Source of the DNA: Sthenelais limicola
Taxonomy: Eukaryota > Annelida > Polychaeta > Phyllodocida > Sigalionidae
Assembly (NCBI GenBank): GCA_942159475.1
Contig: OW804100.1
Location: 5,286,127 to 5,350,126, forward strand
Reading direction: 5' to 3'
Length of the DNA stretch: 64,000 nucleotides
Part shown: piece after piece, positions 18,625-30,294 of the stretch
Layout of the letters: the number at the start of each line of letters is the position of its first letter
Position numbering within the stretch: position 1 is the stretch's first letter
Translations under genes and position numbers: made by a program
The notes under the pieces: generated by a model
The model's input: only the letters and a program-made list of their open reading frames with translations
Told to the model about the DNA's origin: nothing
The model's database searches: none

Positions 18625-18714
18625 ACGCGGGGGAAATGATCTGCACTTAAGTTGTTTATGCGCAACATTAGCGGGGCGGAGGAGTTGGCTCCAGTGGAGT
18701 CGAACTTGTGACAT
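18600..18714 (-). CDS. BTB-BACK protein gene, first visible exon (BTB core)
   Basis: In sense, TCCACTTTCAG precedes base 18714 and AGG|GTAAGT ends the exon at 18600. The 115 bp are one base completing a codon plus 38 codons ending on a codon boundary, which matches phase 0 of exon 15474-15639. The peptide ends INNLSADHFPRVLTYIYTGR, the signature BTB strand-helix followed by the YIYTGR motif, and the next exon continues it (ILLSDDSV). The N-terminal part of BTB must be further right or outside the window; I did not find it. The exon end is repeated seven times (see 18394-18624), so donor choice is ambiguous. A tRNA B-box-like string, GTTCGACTCC, occurs by chance in the codons. Confidence 0.82.
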
Positions 18715-19276
18715 CTGAAAGTGGATGAGAAAACGTCTAGTGAGTAATAATGTGATTGTCAACATCAATAGCAGCACATACAGGGAGTGAGTAGGTAACA
18801 GTGGATTAATGCCAACAAACCCTTAAATGTACAATGAATAAATGTAAAATAAGACGGATGGAATAGTAGTCTAATATTGATGTTATTATTTGCTAATTTG
18901 ATCTTGTAGATCTCTGGTAGTTTCTATTATTGTCCATGTAACTTATAATCATAAGCAGAGAATAGCGATGTAAATTGTGAGCTTACTGAAATACAAGATA
19001 AAGAGAAGGTCATATCAACCATTTAGAATTGTATCGTTCCCACTGCAATAATTATACAAAGTGACATAACATGTCTTACAATTTATAGTTGTGAATGACA
19101 TCTGTTGTTGACAATCAGGTATAACGTGTTGAAGGTGTTAACTAGTTGAGACCAACCTGCACCTTTAACAAGTTTGTTTTATTATTTGTATACATAGAGA
19201 TTGCAACCAATTTACTTCAGGTAATTTCAAGTTATTTGGATACAATAGTGACTAGGGGCGGGTGCGTAACAAGTAG
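18715..19276. other. Non-coding, nothing recognised
   Basis: AT-rich intron or upstream sequence of the BTB gene. No further exon found. Confidence 0.45.
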
Positions 19277-19500
19277 GAATAGGGGATTTGCATAGCCGCC
19301 ATTTTGAATCTTGATTCGCATGGAATTATGGGACTAATGGTCCCGGCTAATGGTACAGTGTGAAATCTATAGAAAACATGCCATGTTCAGCATGGAATAT
19401 GTATCAATGTTGCCAATATTTGTATGCCAGATTTGAACAGAATCTATCCCAGCATGCATTACAATAGACATGCGCAGTGAGACATGTAAATGCCCTATTG
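19277..19500 (+). mobile_element. MITE family C, copy 1 (internally deleted)
   Basis: Starts GAATAGGGGATTTGCATAGC and ends TAAATGCCCTATTG, the inverted-repeat ends of family C (AATAGGGGASTTGCA). 224 bp against 336-351 bp in the other copies. It carries GCCGCCATTTTGAA, a YY1-like site, near its left end. Confidence 0.75.
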
Positions 19501-20281
19501 ATGGGTTTAGACTCAGTTAATTCACTCGCACTACTACAAGGACACTCGCACTTCAAGGACACACCTTTTACTTGCTTTATCACTTTTTACCCAGACCCAG
19601 TATACATAGACCATATCAAGTTTACACAAAATAAATCTAAGACAATTTTCAGATGCACTCTTCCACCACTTGGCAATATTCCGCCAGAATTTTGGCAACT
19701 TAGTGGATTCAGGCGCCACCAAGTATGATAATACTGAACTATCCATCACGTGACAGGTGGTATACGTTTGGACCTTGACCTTTGACATATTCATGACCTT
19801 AAACTTGACCTGTATTTTAAACCAAGCCTGACGTTAAATATAATTTTAAGGGCACAATGAATATATGAATCATCTTACCAATTAAATTAAAATATCACAG
19901 TTCACATTATTTTCACATCCTGAGTGTGTGACTTATAGTATTTTTTATTTTTTTTGAACGTTTTTATTTTCCTACTTAACAGGGACATAGCAGAAGTAAC
20001 CGTCGCTAACACTATGCGTTTTTATAGATTATTTGCATACATATCTTTGGCATGTTTCTATATAATTTACAACAGTGAATACAATTCCATAATGAATAGA
20101 TGTACAATTATCTACAGTACATATTATCCATTAGGATCGGACAGATGACAAAGGGAAATGGTGAGAGATGTATCTTGTCGACTTGTTGACTTCCAAGCTT
20201 AGATTTGAATCGCCATTTTCCACCTGGGGTTTCACCACATCAATGATAAGGGCAGCCAGGGTATTTGTTGCATTAGATTAG
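19501..20281. other. Non-coding, nothing recognised
   Basis: No gene. Contains TCACGTGA (19746-19753), an E-box of the USF/TFE type. Confidence 0.45.
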
Positions 20282-20599
20282 TATGGAACGCCATTGGGTC
20301 ATTTATTCAGTATTTATTGATATCGGAAAATGGATCAACTCATTTATTGATATCAAAAATGCTTTTATCGATATCGATAAATGAATTCTTGATATCGGAA
20401 AATCATTTTCGGATATCGGAAATTATTTTGGATATCAAGAATTCATTTCTTGATATCGGAAAATGATTTCTTGATATCGGAAAATGATTTCTTGATATCG
20501 ATAAATCATTTATTGATATCGAAAAATGATTTATCGATATCAAGAAATCATTTTCCGATATCAAGAAATACTGAATAAATGACCCAATGGCGTTCCATA
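20282..20599. mobile_element. Foldback element F with internal GATATC array
   Basis: A perfect 34-bp inverted repeat (20282-20315 and 20566-20599), TATGGAACGCCATTGGGTCA onward, encloses about 250 bp built from a roughly 20-bp unit around the palindrome GATATC (12 occurrences), such as TTCTTGATATCGGAAAATGA. Nearly the whole 318 bp could fold on itself. No ORF; the mobility family is unknown. Confidence 0.85.
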
Positions 20600-21389
20600 G
20601 ATAAGCTCCTTTCCCTTGTGAGCAAAGACCTTATAATCTATTTGTTCAATTGAGATAAACATGTACCGTAATCCACAGTAAACAGGGGCCGATACTAAAG
20701 ATTAAATGCCTTGTTATAAAGTAATGCCCTGTCATAAAAAAGAGTATCCCAACAAAGTGGTTAAAAGATCAATGAGAAGAGTGCTTTAAATAGTATCAGG
20801 CTAGCCTCACACAAATTGTGAGACATGGGCTTAGAATAGATATAATGCGTATGAAATAGAGATATTATTCTCCAAACGCAGAGTGGGCTATGATTGGCAA
20901 CTGTCCAACAGTCCAACATCTGTCACCATGGCCACCTAACCTCTGACCTTTCCCTGACCTTGACCTGACCTCACATATATGTATGAGAGCGTGCAGGAGG
21001 AGCTACTTTTGTTTCAGCTTAAAAAAATGGAGCGACGAATGTAAAAAGAGGACAAATATCAAACTAGCACCATTACCACACAACAACATTTATATTGTGA
21101 CGACCTGACCGGTTGAACATGATGTAAATGGTGCATTTGTTCGTGAATACGAATATTATTATTTTTGTACTTTATTTTTGTCTATTGTTCGATGCGTTGA
21201 GGACTTGACAGGATGATTAGGGAAATGACAAAGCACGTGCAGCATAATTATTGGTTGTAGTATAGCTTGTTCAAGGCACAGCGCGCAATATATATAGAAA
21301 TGGACAGAGATTTTAAAAACCAAAAATAGAAATGGACAAGGAACCTGAACAGAAACCTACAAGACAAAATCGGGGGAACAGTGATTAAG
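20600..21389. other. Non-coding, nothing recognised
   Basis: No gene. One X-box-like site, GTCACCATGGCCAC, at 20922-20935. Confidence 0.45.
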
Positions 21390-22144
21390 CACTCTAGGTC
21401 CAAACCCTCAGATCTCACTCTAGGTCCAAACCCTCAGATCACACTCTAGGTCCAAACCCTCAGATCACACTCTAGGTCCAAACCCTCAGATCACACTCTA
21501 GGTCCAAACCCTCAGATCACACTCTAGGTCCAAACCCTCAGGTCACACTCTAGGTCCAAACCCTCAGATCACACTCTAGGTCCAAACCCTCAGATCACAC
21601 TCTAGGTCCAAACCCTCAGATCACACTCTAGGTCCAAACCCTCAGATCACACTCTAGGTCCAAACCCTCAGATCACACTCTAGGTCCAAACCCTCAGGTC
21701 ACACTCTAGGTCCAAACCCTCAGATCACACTCTAGGTCCAAACCCTCAGATCACACTCTAGGTGCAAACCCTCAGATCACACTCTAGGTCCAAACCCTCA
21801 GGTCACACTCTAGGTCCAAACCCTCAGATCACACTCTAGGTCCAAACCCTCACATCACACTCTAGGTCCAAACCCTCAGATCACACTCTAGGTCCAAACC
21901 CTCAGATCACACTCTAGGTCCAAACCCTCAGATATACACTCTAGGTCCAAACCCTCAGATCACACTCTAGGTCCAAACCCTCAGATCACACTCTAGGTCC
22001 AAACCCTCATATCACACTCTAGGTCCAAACCCTCAGATCACATTCTAGGTCCAAACCCTCAGATCACACTCTAGGTCCATACCCTCAGATCACACTCTAG
22101 GTCCAAACCCTCAGATCACACTCTAGGTCCATACCCTCAGATCA
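21390..22144 (+). repeat. 26-bp satellite derived from the end of MITE A
   Basis: Twenty-nine tandem units of CACTCTAGGTCCAAACCCTC plus AGATCA, nearly identical, with one 27-bp unit near 21950. The unit is the first 26 bp of MITE A. The array runs directly into the MITE copy at 22145, so it grew from that terminus. There are no unique spacers, so it is not CRISPR-like. Confidence 0.95.
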
Positions 22145-22334
22145 CACTCAAGGTCTAAACCCTCAGATCAGATAAAAATGGTAATATGTCAACCTACCTC
22201 ACTAATCAGTTTAATTTTAATGGGAATATAATGACATTTTGCAGTCTTAATGGAATTATAATGGCACTTTGCGGTTTGAGGCGAGAGGCTTTCCCTTCAT
22301 TTGAAGGGACCCTCTCAACTTTGGGCCTAGACTG
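22145..22334 (+). mobile_element. MITE family A, copy A2a
   Basis: The element attached to the 26-bp satellite. The right end is TTTGGGCCTAGACTG. It lacks about 20 bp of the middle (the CCTGGCCTAGGACTCGG segment). Confidence 0.8.
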
Positions 22335-22336
22335 TA

Positions 22337-22540
22337 CACTCTGGGTCCAAACCCTCAGATCAGATAAGAATGGTATGTCAGCCCACTTCGCTAATCGGTT
22401 TCCTGGCATAGGACTAGGCGTTTTAATGGGATTATAATGACATGTTCTGGTCTTAATTGAATTATAATGGCACTTTGCGGTTTGAGGCGAGAGACTTCCC
22501 CTTCGTTTGAAGGGACTCTCTCAACTTTGGGCCTAGACTG
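22337..22540 (+). mobile_element. MITE family A, copy A2b
   Basis: 204 bp, CACTCTGGGTCC to GGGCCTAGACTG, two bases after copy A2a, making a head-to-tail pair. Confidence 0.85.
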
Positions 22541-23369
22541 TCAGGGAAAGATGGACGCACTTAGTGACATTAGGTTAGAGCTACTAGTTAATTAGTACTA
22601 GTAGAGCGACCTTCCGTTCTTCGAACATGTAGTCCTGGTATCCGCACAGTTTTATTTATTTGGTTTCGAGCAATTGATTAATGCTTGAATAAATAGATGG
22701 ATTCTTTATATATTAATTAACGTTAAAGATTTGACAAAAGGTGACGGGCTTCTGAGCACCTCCACCTGAGGGGGGTGGGGGAGAAAGGGAAAAATGGAGT
22801 TACTTTAACTATTTTCCGATAAACAATTTAAATGATGTTTGCCTTCAGTAATACAAAACAACAACAAAAACTAGTCCACTCGAGAGTGAGAAGACAGAAG
22901 TAGTTTTTAAGTCCTTCTGAGAATTGGATATCTACATGTACTGAGGAATTATCTGAGGAGGTATAGGACTACAAGCTTGCACTCTATAGTACACAACATT
23001 AGATCTTTTAAAGTATTCTTATCGCACCCCTGTCCACTGGAGATAAGCCCTCCCCTATTAACATTATCTCTATTCACATTTCTCAACCTGCTGCCTTTTC
23101 CGTCTGACAATTGGTTTCCCACTCTTGTCTGGACCACAGAGACATGATATTTAGAGGCTGAGGCCTGGTGCCGGGCCTGGTGCCGGGCCTGGTCCCCGGG
23201 CCTGGTGCCGGGTCATGGATGAATCACATCCATCTCTACATGCTGCACCATGGAACTAGTTCAGCGGCCTCACACTAGTTGGCAGCACTGGTAATGATTT
23301 AGTGGTCCTATGAGGTCCGTGAGATCCTCCATGTATACACAATGTTGCCGAAGTCGTGTTAATTGATAT
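22541..23369. other. Non-coding with a short GC minisatellite
   Basis: No gene. At about 23161-23213, GCCTGGTGCCGG recurs about four times. The rest is AT-rich. Confidence 0.5.
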
Positions 23370-23601
23370 GGATCAAGTATTCATATAATGCACAATTGGC
23401 CTTCACCAATCCCATAAAATAATCCTGGTTAAAGACGAAAATCTGTTTCAAAATACAGTTCAACTTAACCAGACAGATTTATTGAATGAATACAATACAG
23501 AATACATTCAGATATACTCAATAATTATCCTTTTTCACTCTTTAGCCGAATTTGAGAGATGTGTAGAACTGTAGATTGTGCATTTTCTGAAAATTTGACC
23601 C
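23370..23601 (-). mobile_element. MITE family B, copy B3
   Basis: A worn left end (GATCAAGTATTCATATAATG) and the right end TTTCTGAAAATTTGACCC. Subfamily 2, with the central block ATTCAATAAATCTGT in inverse. Confidence 0.75.
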
Positions 23602-24043
23602 ATATAGGAAAGACTTATAAATGTCCGTGTGTTCATTTCATAATTTAAGGCTCTACATAACCTGTGAGCCGTCTTCGTGTTATATTGTTATATGTCAGGA
23701 CTAACGGACTCTTTGATTGTCGGAACAATCATGTGAAGATGGACTGAGTGTAATTTTCAAATTACAAATTAATTCAATGTTAAATCCTGATTTTGGGCAG
23801 GCCTCCTATATCCTATATTCACAACATGAGAAAAATAAAATGAAATAAATTTCAGCGAACTTCAGCGAACCATACACGCAGAAAGGATCATGTTATATTT
23901 AAATAAATACACATTACATATACAACTGAAACTACACATACGCACGTACGTTCATATACCAACATGCATACTTTAATTTAGTCTTTATTCGTATTATGTA
24001 TGTAATTATACATCATACATAGATCTATTCTGTCCCTCTCGCA
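23602..24043. other. Non-coding, nothing recognised
   Basis: AT-rich sequence without a supportable feature. Confidence 0.4.
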
Positions 24044-24132
24044 TTCTTTCCCTTTCTTTCCCTTTCTTTCCCTTTCTTTCCCTTTCTTTCCCTTTCTTTC
24101 CCTTTCTTTCCCTTTCTTTCCCTTTCTTTCCC
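24044..24132. repeat. (CCCTTTCTTT)n microsatellite
   Basis: About nine tandem copies of a 10-bp pyrimidine unit. Confidence 0.95.
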
Positions 24133-24408
24133 AGTTGCTCTTTCCGACACTAACTGAAATTACTTTGTTCCGTTAACCTACCATGATATGAATGATCCTT
24201 CGGCAGGTAATACTATATATCAGGTTAACCATCAATACTTCATGTTCATCTACTCAGATATGCGCTGACACATTATTAATGACATTATGGGTATCTAAAT
24301 GATTTTAATCGATGAATCTAATGTCAATTCAGCTGGTCACTGGTGGAAATTTAGAAACTAAACAATGTAACGGCGCTGTTATACATGTATTCTATTGTCT
24401 CCACCCAA

Positions 24409-26996
24409 TCTAACACACCCAACTAAAGCCAGTCTAACACACCCAACTAAAGCCAGTCTAACACACCCAACTAAAGCCAGTCTAACACACCCAACTAAAG
24501 CCAGTCTAACACACCCAACTAAAGCCAGTCTAACACACCCAACTAAAGCCAGTCTAACACACCCAACTAAACCCAGTCTAACACACCCAACTAAAGCCAG
24601 TCTAACACACCCAACTAAAGCCAGTCTAACACACCCAACTAAAGCCAGTCTAACACACCCAACTAAACCCAGTCTAACACACCCAACTAAAGCCAGTCTA
24701 ACACCCCCAACTAAAGCCAGTCTAACACACCCAACTAAAGCCAGTCTAACACACCCAACTAAAGCCAGTCTAACACACCCAACTAAAGCCAGTCTAACAC
24801 ACCCAACTAAAGCCAGTCTAACACACCCAACTAAAGCCAGTCTAACACACCCAACTAAAGCCAGTCTAACACACCCAACTAAAGCCAGTCTAACACACCC
24901 AACTAAAGCCAGTCTAACACACCCAACTAAAGCCAGTCTAACACACCCAACTAAAGCCAGTCTAACACACCCAACTAAAGCCAGTCTAACACACCCAACT
25001 AAAGCCAGTCTAACACACCCAACTAAACCCAGTCTAACACACCCAACTAAAGCCAGTCTAACACACCCAACTAAACCCAGTCTAACACACCCAACTAAAC
25101 CCAGTCTAACACACCCAACTAAAGCCAGTCTAACACACCCAACTAAAGCCAGTCTAACACACCCAACTAAAGCCAGTCTAACACACCCAACTAAAGCCAG
25201 TCTAACACACCCAACTAAAGCCAGTCTAACACACCCAACTAAAGCCAGTCTAACACACCCAACTAAAGCCAGTCTAACACACCCAACTAAAGCCAGTCTA
25301 ACACACCCAACTAAAGCCAGTCTAACACACCCAACTAAAGCCAGTCTAACACACCCAACTAAACCCAGTCTAACACACCCAACTAAACCCAGTCTAACAC
25401 ACCCAACTAAAGCCAGTCTAACACACCCAACTAAACCCAGTCTAACACACCCAACTAAACCCAGTCTAACACACCCAACTAAAGCCAGTCTAACACACCC
25501 AACTAAACCAAATCTAACACACCCAACTAAAGCCAGTCTAACACACCCAACTAAACCAAGTCTAACACACCCAACTAAAGCCAGTCTAACACACCCAACT
25601 AAACCCAGTCTAACACACCCAACTAAAGCCAGTCTAACACACCCAACTAAAGCCAGTCTAACACCCCCAACTAAAGCCAGTCTAACACCCCCAACTAAAG
25701 CCAGTCTAACACACCCAACTAAACCAAATCTAACACACCCAACTAAAGCCAGTCTAACACACCCAACTAAACCAAGTCTAACACACCCAACTAAAGCCAG
25801 TCTAACACACCCAACTAAAGCCAGTCTAACACACCCAACTAAAGCCAGTCTAACACACCCAACTAAAGCCAGTCTAACACACCCAACTAAAGCCAGTCTA
25901 ACACACCCAACTAAAGCCAGTCTAACACACCCAACTAAAGCCAGTCTAACACACCCAACTAAAGCCAGTCTAACACACCCAACTAAAGCCAGTCTAACAC
26001 ACCCAACTAAAGCCAGTCTAACACACCCAACTAAAGCCAGTCTAACACACCCAACTAAAGCCAGTCTAACACACCCAACTAAAGCCAGTCTAACACACCC
26101 AACTAAAGCCAGTCTAACACACCCAACTAAAGCCAGTCTAACACCCCCAACTAAAGCCAGTCTAACACACCCAACTAAAGCCAGTCTAACACACCCAACT
26201 AAAGCCAGTCTAACACACCCAACTAAAGCCAGTCTAACACACCCAACTAAAGCCAGTCTAACACACCCAACTAAAGCCAGTCTAACACACCCAACTAAAG
26301 CCAGTCTAACACACCCAACTAAAGCCAGTCTAACACACCCAACTAAAGCCAGTCTAACACACCCAACTAAAGCCAGTCTAACACACCCAACTAAACCCAG
26401 TCTAACACACCCAACTAAACCCAGTCTAACACACCCAACTAAAGCCAGTCTAACACACCCAACTAAACTAAATCTAACGCACCCAACTAAACCAAATCTA
26501 ACACACCCAACTAAACCCAATCTAACACACCCAACTAAAGCCAATCTAACACACCCAACTAAAGCCAGTCTAACACACCCAACTAAAGCCAGTCTAACAC
26601 ACCCAACTAAAGCCAGTCTAACACACCCAACTAAACCCAACCTAACACACCCAACTAAACCCAGTCTAACACACCCAACTAAACTAAATCTAACGCACCC
26701 AACTAAACCAAATCTAACACACCCAACTAAACCCAATCTAACACACCCAACTAAAGCCAATCTAACACACCCAACTAAAGCCAGTCTAACACACCCAACT
26801 AAAGCCAGTCTAACACACCCAACTAAACCAAATCTAACACACCCAACTAAACCCAATCTAACACACCCAACTAAAGCCAATCTAACACACCCAACTAAAG
26901 CCAGTCTAACACACCCAACTAAAGCCAGTCTAACACACCCAACTAACCCAGTCTAACACACCCAACTAAACTAAATCTAACACACCCAACCAAACT
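24409..26996. repeat. 24-bp minisatellite, about 108 copies
   Basis: Unit TCTAACACACCCAACTAAAG plus CCAG, repeated with almost no length change for 2.6 kb. Because 24 is a multiple of three and the unit lacks stops in some frames, both strands are open for over 830 codons (SLTHPTKA on plus, LALVGCVR on minus); these are artefacts. Variant units form a higher-order pattern near the right end: a 9-unit, 216-bp block with the rare CTAAATCTAACGC variant occurs at about 26465 and again at 26681. The last units lose the 24-bp phase. Confidence 0.95.
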
Positions 26997-27029
26997 CTGA
27001 GACTAAACTACAACCTGCACCTAATGTCA

Positions 27030-27115
27030 GTTTCCTTGGTAACTTAATTCTACATTTATCCGCAGGGGGGCCTAAACACTGGTCACCAGGGGGTGTCTTG
27101 TGTTTCCATAGCAAC
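27030..27115. promoter_or_regulatory. Motif module: X-box, CTCF-like core, X-box
   Basis: GTTTCCTTGGTAAC (27030-27043) and GTTTCCATAGCAAC (27102-27115) are RFX X-box-like. Between them, TCACCAGGGGGT at about 27083-27094 is a 10/12 match to the CTCF core CCASYAGRKGGC. No gene is attached. Function is inferred from motif spacing only. Confidence 0.4.
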
Positions 27116-28301
27116 TCAAACGCTGACCGAGATCGTCGCTGACGAATGGTTCGTAGTCTACAGTAAAGTAACAAAATAAGAACAAGGGGGACAAGGGTGC
27201 TTTTTACACTGAGCTGCTAGTTTTGAAAAGGGTGCATTTGGGGAGCAACAAAAATAACACCACTAATAATGTATCTAAAGAAGAAACAAAAACCTCGCAT
27301 GTATGACATGTATTTGGGGACCAAATGGACACTAAATATATCTACCCTCGTACTTATATATGAAATGGCGTCGAATATAGAGTATAGAATATAATTTATA
27401 GAGTATAGAATATAATTTAATAAGCAACGTCATGTAAATATTTTTTCATCATAAACTGCCATGTTGATGCCATACCATGTGAAAAAAGAGTAAAAAAGTA
27501 AAAAAAGAAAAGTTTGCAAACATCCATAGAGTTGTTCCACCAACAGTATTGCCCGGAAGTATATGACATGGTGCAATTCAGGACAAAGAATGCTATTCTT
27601 CTAAGGGTCAAAAGCTTGTATAAGAAACTCAGCAAAACCTAGTGTTTTCGATGAAATATATGTAACTGCTGATCTAAAAAGTATTATATGTCATTTTTTT
27701 CTCAGAAAGGCATGTCTTTGTAGCCTGGTGGTCGTGGGTGGTGAGGACTCGGCTGTCAATCATCCTCCTATGCCCCACTTCTTTCTTCTGTCAATCACTC
27801 CTCCTTTGCCCCACTTCATCCGTCTGTCAATCATTCCCCACTTGTCTTTTGCCTGGGGCTATTTTCCCTGGCGGAACATGTTCCTACTCTAGCCGCTTAA
27901 CACCTTCCTAGGGGGGCCTTAGCGTAGGAATATGAGTACCCAAGGACCACCACATAAGACAAATAGCCCCGGGCGTCATATCACTTATTATTTTTTCAAA
28001 CTAAACGATTTTGAGATTCATTGGTTCTGATTTGATTTCAATATTATATTGCGTCGCTATAAAAAGAGAAGTGGAGGCAAAGATAAACATTTCCAAACGA
28101 ATAACTATAAATAAGATTTAATGGTTTCCAATATAAACAAGAGATAAAGCAGGCGTTTCATTCACGTTGATAGGCGGTCTTTTTACACACAAGGCCACCT
28201 ATACATTATGCTATATACCGGTATGTGTTATTTATGTATACCGTATACAATATGTACATGTATATATATATTAATATCCGTTACTGGTCTTCTCTTGGAA
28301 A
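27116..28301. other. Non-coding stretch with PBX-PREP motif repeat
   Basis: Three tandem units of about 35 bp at 27753-27845 each contain CTGTCAATCA, the inverse of TGATTGACAG (27753, 27788, 27824). A short duplication of AGAGTATAGAATATAATTTA lies at about 27378-27420. No gene. Confidence 0.5.
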
Positions 28302-28515
28302 CAGTCTAGGCCCAAAGTTGAGAGAGTTCCTTCAAACGAAGGGAAAACCTCTCACCTCAAATCGCAAACCGCCATTATAATTCCATTAAGACCGCAAAAT
28401 GTCATTATATTCCCATTAAAACGCCTGGTTCTAGGCCAAGAAACCGATTAGCGCAGTAGGCGTCTAATCACTGACATACCATTCTTATCTCATGTGAGGG
28501 TTTGGACCTAGACTG
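28302..28515 (-). mobile_element. MITE family A, copy A3
   Basis: CAGTCTAGGCCCAAAG to GGACCTAGACTG, flanked by a perfect 4-bp duplication GAAA (28298-28301 and 28516-28519). This supports a 4-bp target-site duplication for the family. Confidence 0.9.
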
Positions 28516-28585
28516 GAAACGTCTTACATGTTTTACAGACAGTTTCGTGACTTCAGTTCGTTTCAATTCAGACTGCAGACAGACA

Positions 28586-28783
28586 CACTCTAGGTCTAAA
28601 CGCTCAGATCAGACAAGAATGGTATGTCAGCCAACTTCGCTATCTCCTGGCCTAGGACTCGGCATTTTAATGGGATTATAATGACATTTTGCGGTCTTAA
28701 TGGAATGATAATGGCATTTGCGGTTGGCGGCAAGAGGCTTTCTCTTCGTTTGAACGGACTCTCTCAAGTTTGAGCCTAGACTT
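28586..28783 (+). mobile_element. MITE family A, copy A4
   Basis: CACTCTAGGTCT to GAGCCTAGACTT. Somewhat diverged and short, but with all internal blocks present. Confidence 0.8.
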
Positions 28784-29254
28784 AGTAAGATTAAGTAGTA
28801 CACTTCTCTTCTAGTCAGAGTATGGACAATAATTGTTATACACTCTGTTTGAGACCTACTTAGAGCAAACATCAAAGCGACCCAATGGCAAGCCGCTCCA
28901 AGTAGATCTTAAATAGAGTGAATGGACTATTGATTCCTGCAAGTGGAATAAATGGTAGAATACGATACAGCGACGGTTGCATGTTGTGGTAATAGTTAAA
29001 ATAATCGATAGTGTGTAACTAATAATACCATATCATGCGCACCTATAATTAATTGAAAGATATTGATGAAAACTAATTGATTTATTGTTAGATAGACAAC
29101 TGTAAAGATTTATCCTCGTTAGAACATGACATAGCCAATCGACCGGACTGAGGGATGGACAATTCAATACTCTCATACTTAGATGGATACGTCTTATAGA
29201 CATATGGCTATAGTCAGCCTGAGCTTAGATACTAGTAGAAACAAATAAATATCT
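28784..29254. other. Non-coding, nothing recognised
   Basis: AT-rich with no supportable feature. Confidence 0.4.
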
Positions 29255-29492
29255 GGGTCAGATTTTTAGAAAATGTACAATTGGCAGTTCTACACATTTA
29301 GGAAATTCGGCAAAATTAGGTTGAAAAATGAAAAATACTGGGTATATCTGAGTATATTTGGTATCGCATTGATTTAAAGTATCAGTTCTGTTATGTTAAA
29401 CTGCATTTTGAAGCTCACTTTTGTCTTAAATGTAGGCTATTTGAGAGGATTGGTGAAGAAGGCGAATTGTGCATTTTCTGAGAATCTGACCC
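29255..29492 (+). mobile_element. MITE family B, copy B4
   Basis: GGGTCAGATTTTTAGAAAAT to GAGAATCTGACCC, 238 bp, subfamily 1 (central AAAGTATCAGTTCTG). Confidence 0.85.
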
Positions 29493-30294
29493 ATGTACCG
29501 TAGTAGAAGGAGAGGTGGATGTCGAGGAGGAGGAGGAGGAATAATACCTGAGGAATGAAAGACAGGGTGAAAGACACTAGGGTGGGGCCAGACACTGTGG
29601 GCAGGCAATCCTGGCGGACACATGATACAACCAAAACATTGCCATCCGACACCTAGTGGCGGAATGGTGCAACACCGACTGACCTGCCCAACGTTTCCAT
29701 GGAGACCAGGTAACATAGCAACCATTGACAATGGATGCTAAGGGGAAGCAAGGAGGGAGTTGTGTTGCACGACCATGTCCTGGTGACATCGGATTTTCCC
29801 CCTTTTTTCCCTGTAAATCTATTGCAAATGTCTCCAATAAATGTGTAGCAAACCTGTACAAAAATAGACTGGTCATTTTTGTTTTAAAACGGTGAAAATA
29901 CCACTTTTTCTCAGAGAAACTACTATAGAGTAAATACTATAGTAGACCACTACTTTTTCCAAGGACCCTAAAACATATTAACTGGGTGACCTATATTTCC
30001 TTTTTTATTAATTTGTTTCTTATGCAGTAAATAATAATTCCTGTAAGTTCTTTGGTCATTTTCTGTCCTTTGAACACTCATGTATTCCCCCTAAATGGTT
30101 GTTTTAATTTAGAAGAAGACTTAATTAACATATCTAAAACATAAGTTGCTAGTGATACAATAACAAAGTTATCATTCATTATTAAAGGAAAATTTCGAAA
30201 TGTGCTTGATTTACACAATTGTGGCTCCTCTTGCTTTGTAAATGCTTTCCCATGAGGTCAACACCTTCCCATAGCCCTGTGCCACCCATCGGTG
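29493..30294. other. Non-coding stretch with a motif island
   Basis: At 29648-29659 the minus strand reads CCACTAGGTGTC (11/12 to the CTCF core). X-box-like GTTTCCATGGAGAC lies at 29693-29706, followed by GGTAACATAGCAAC (29709-29722). No gene. Confidence 0.45.

Noticed and set aside
18690..18705. tRNA B-box-like string GTTCGACTCC
   Set aside because: No A-box at the right distance, no cloverleaf, and the bases are explained as BTB codons.
21390..22144. CRISPR-like array
   Set aside because: The 26-bp units are contiguous with no unique spacers, in an animal genome.
24044..24132. Telomere-like repeat
   Set aside because: The unit CCCTTTCTTT is not the animal telomere repeat (CCCTAA) and the array is short and internal.
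24379..26956. Very long open frames (over 830 codons) on both strands
   Set aside because: They come from a 24-bp tandem repeat without stops. The period is a multiple of three, and openness on both strands is the expected artefact.
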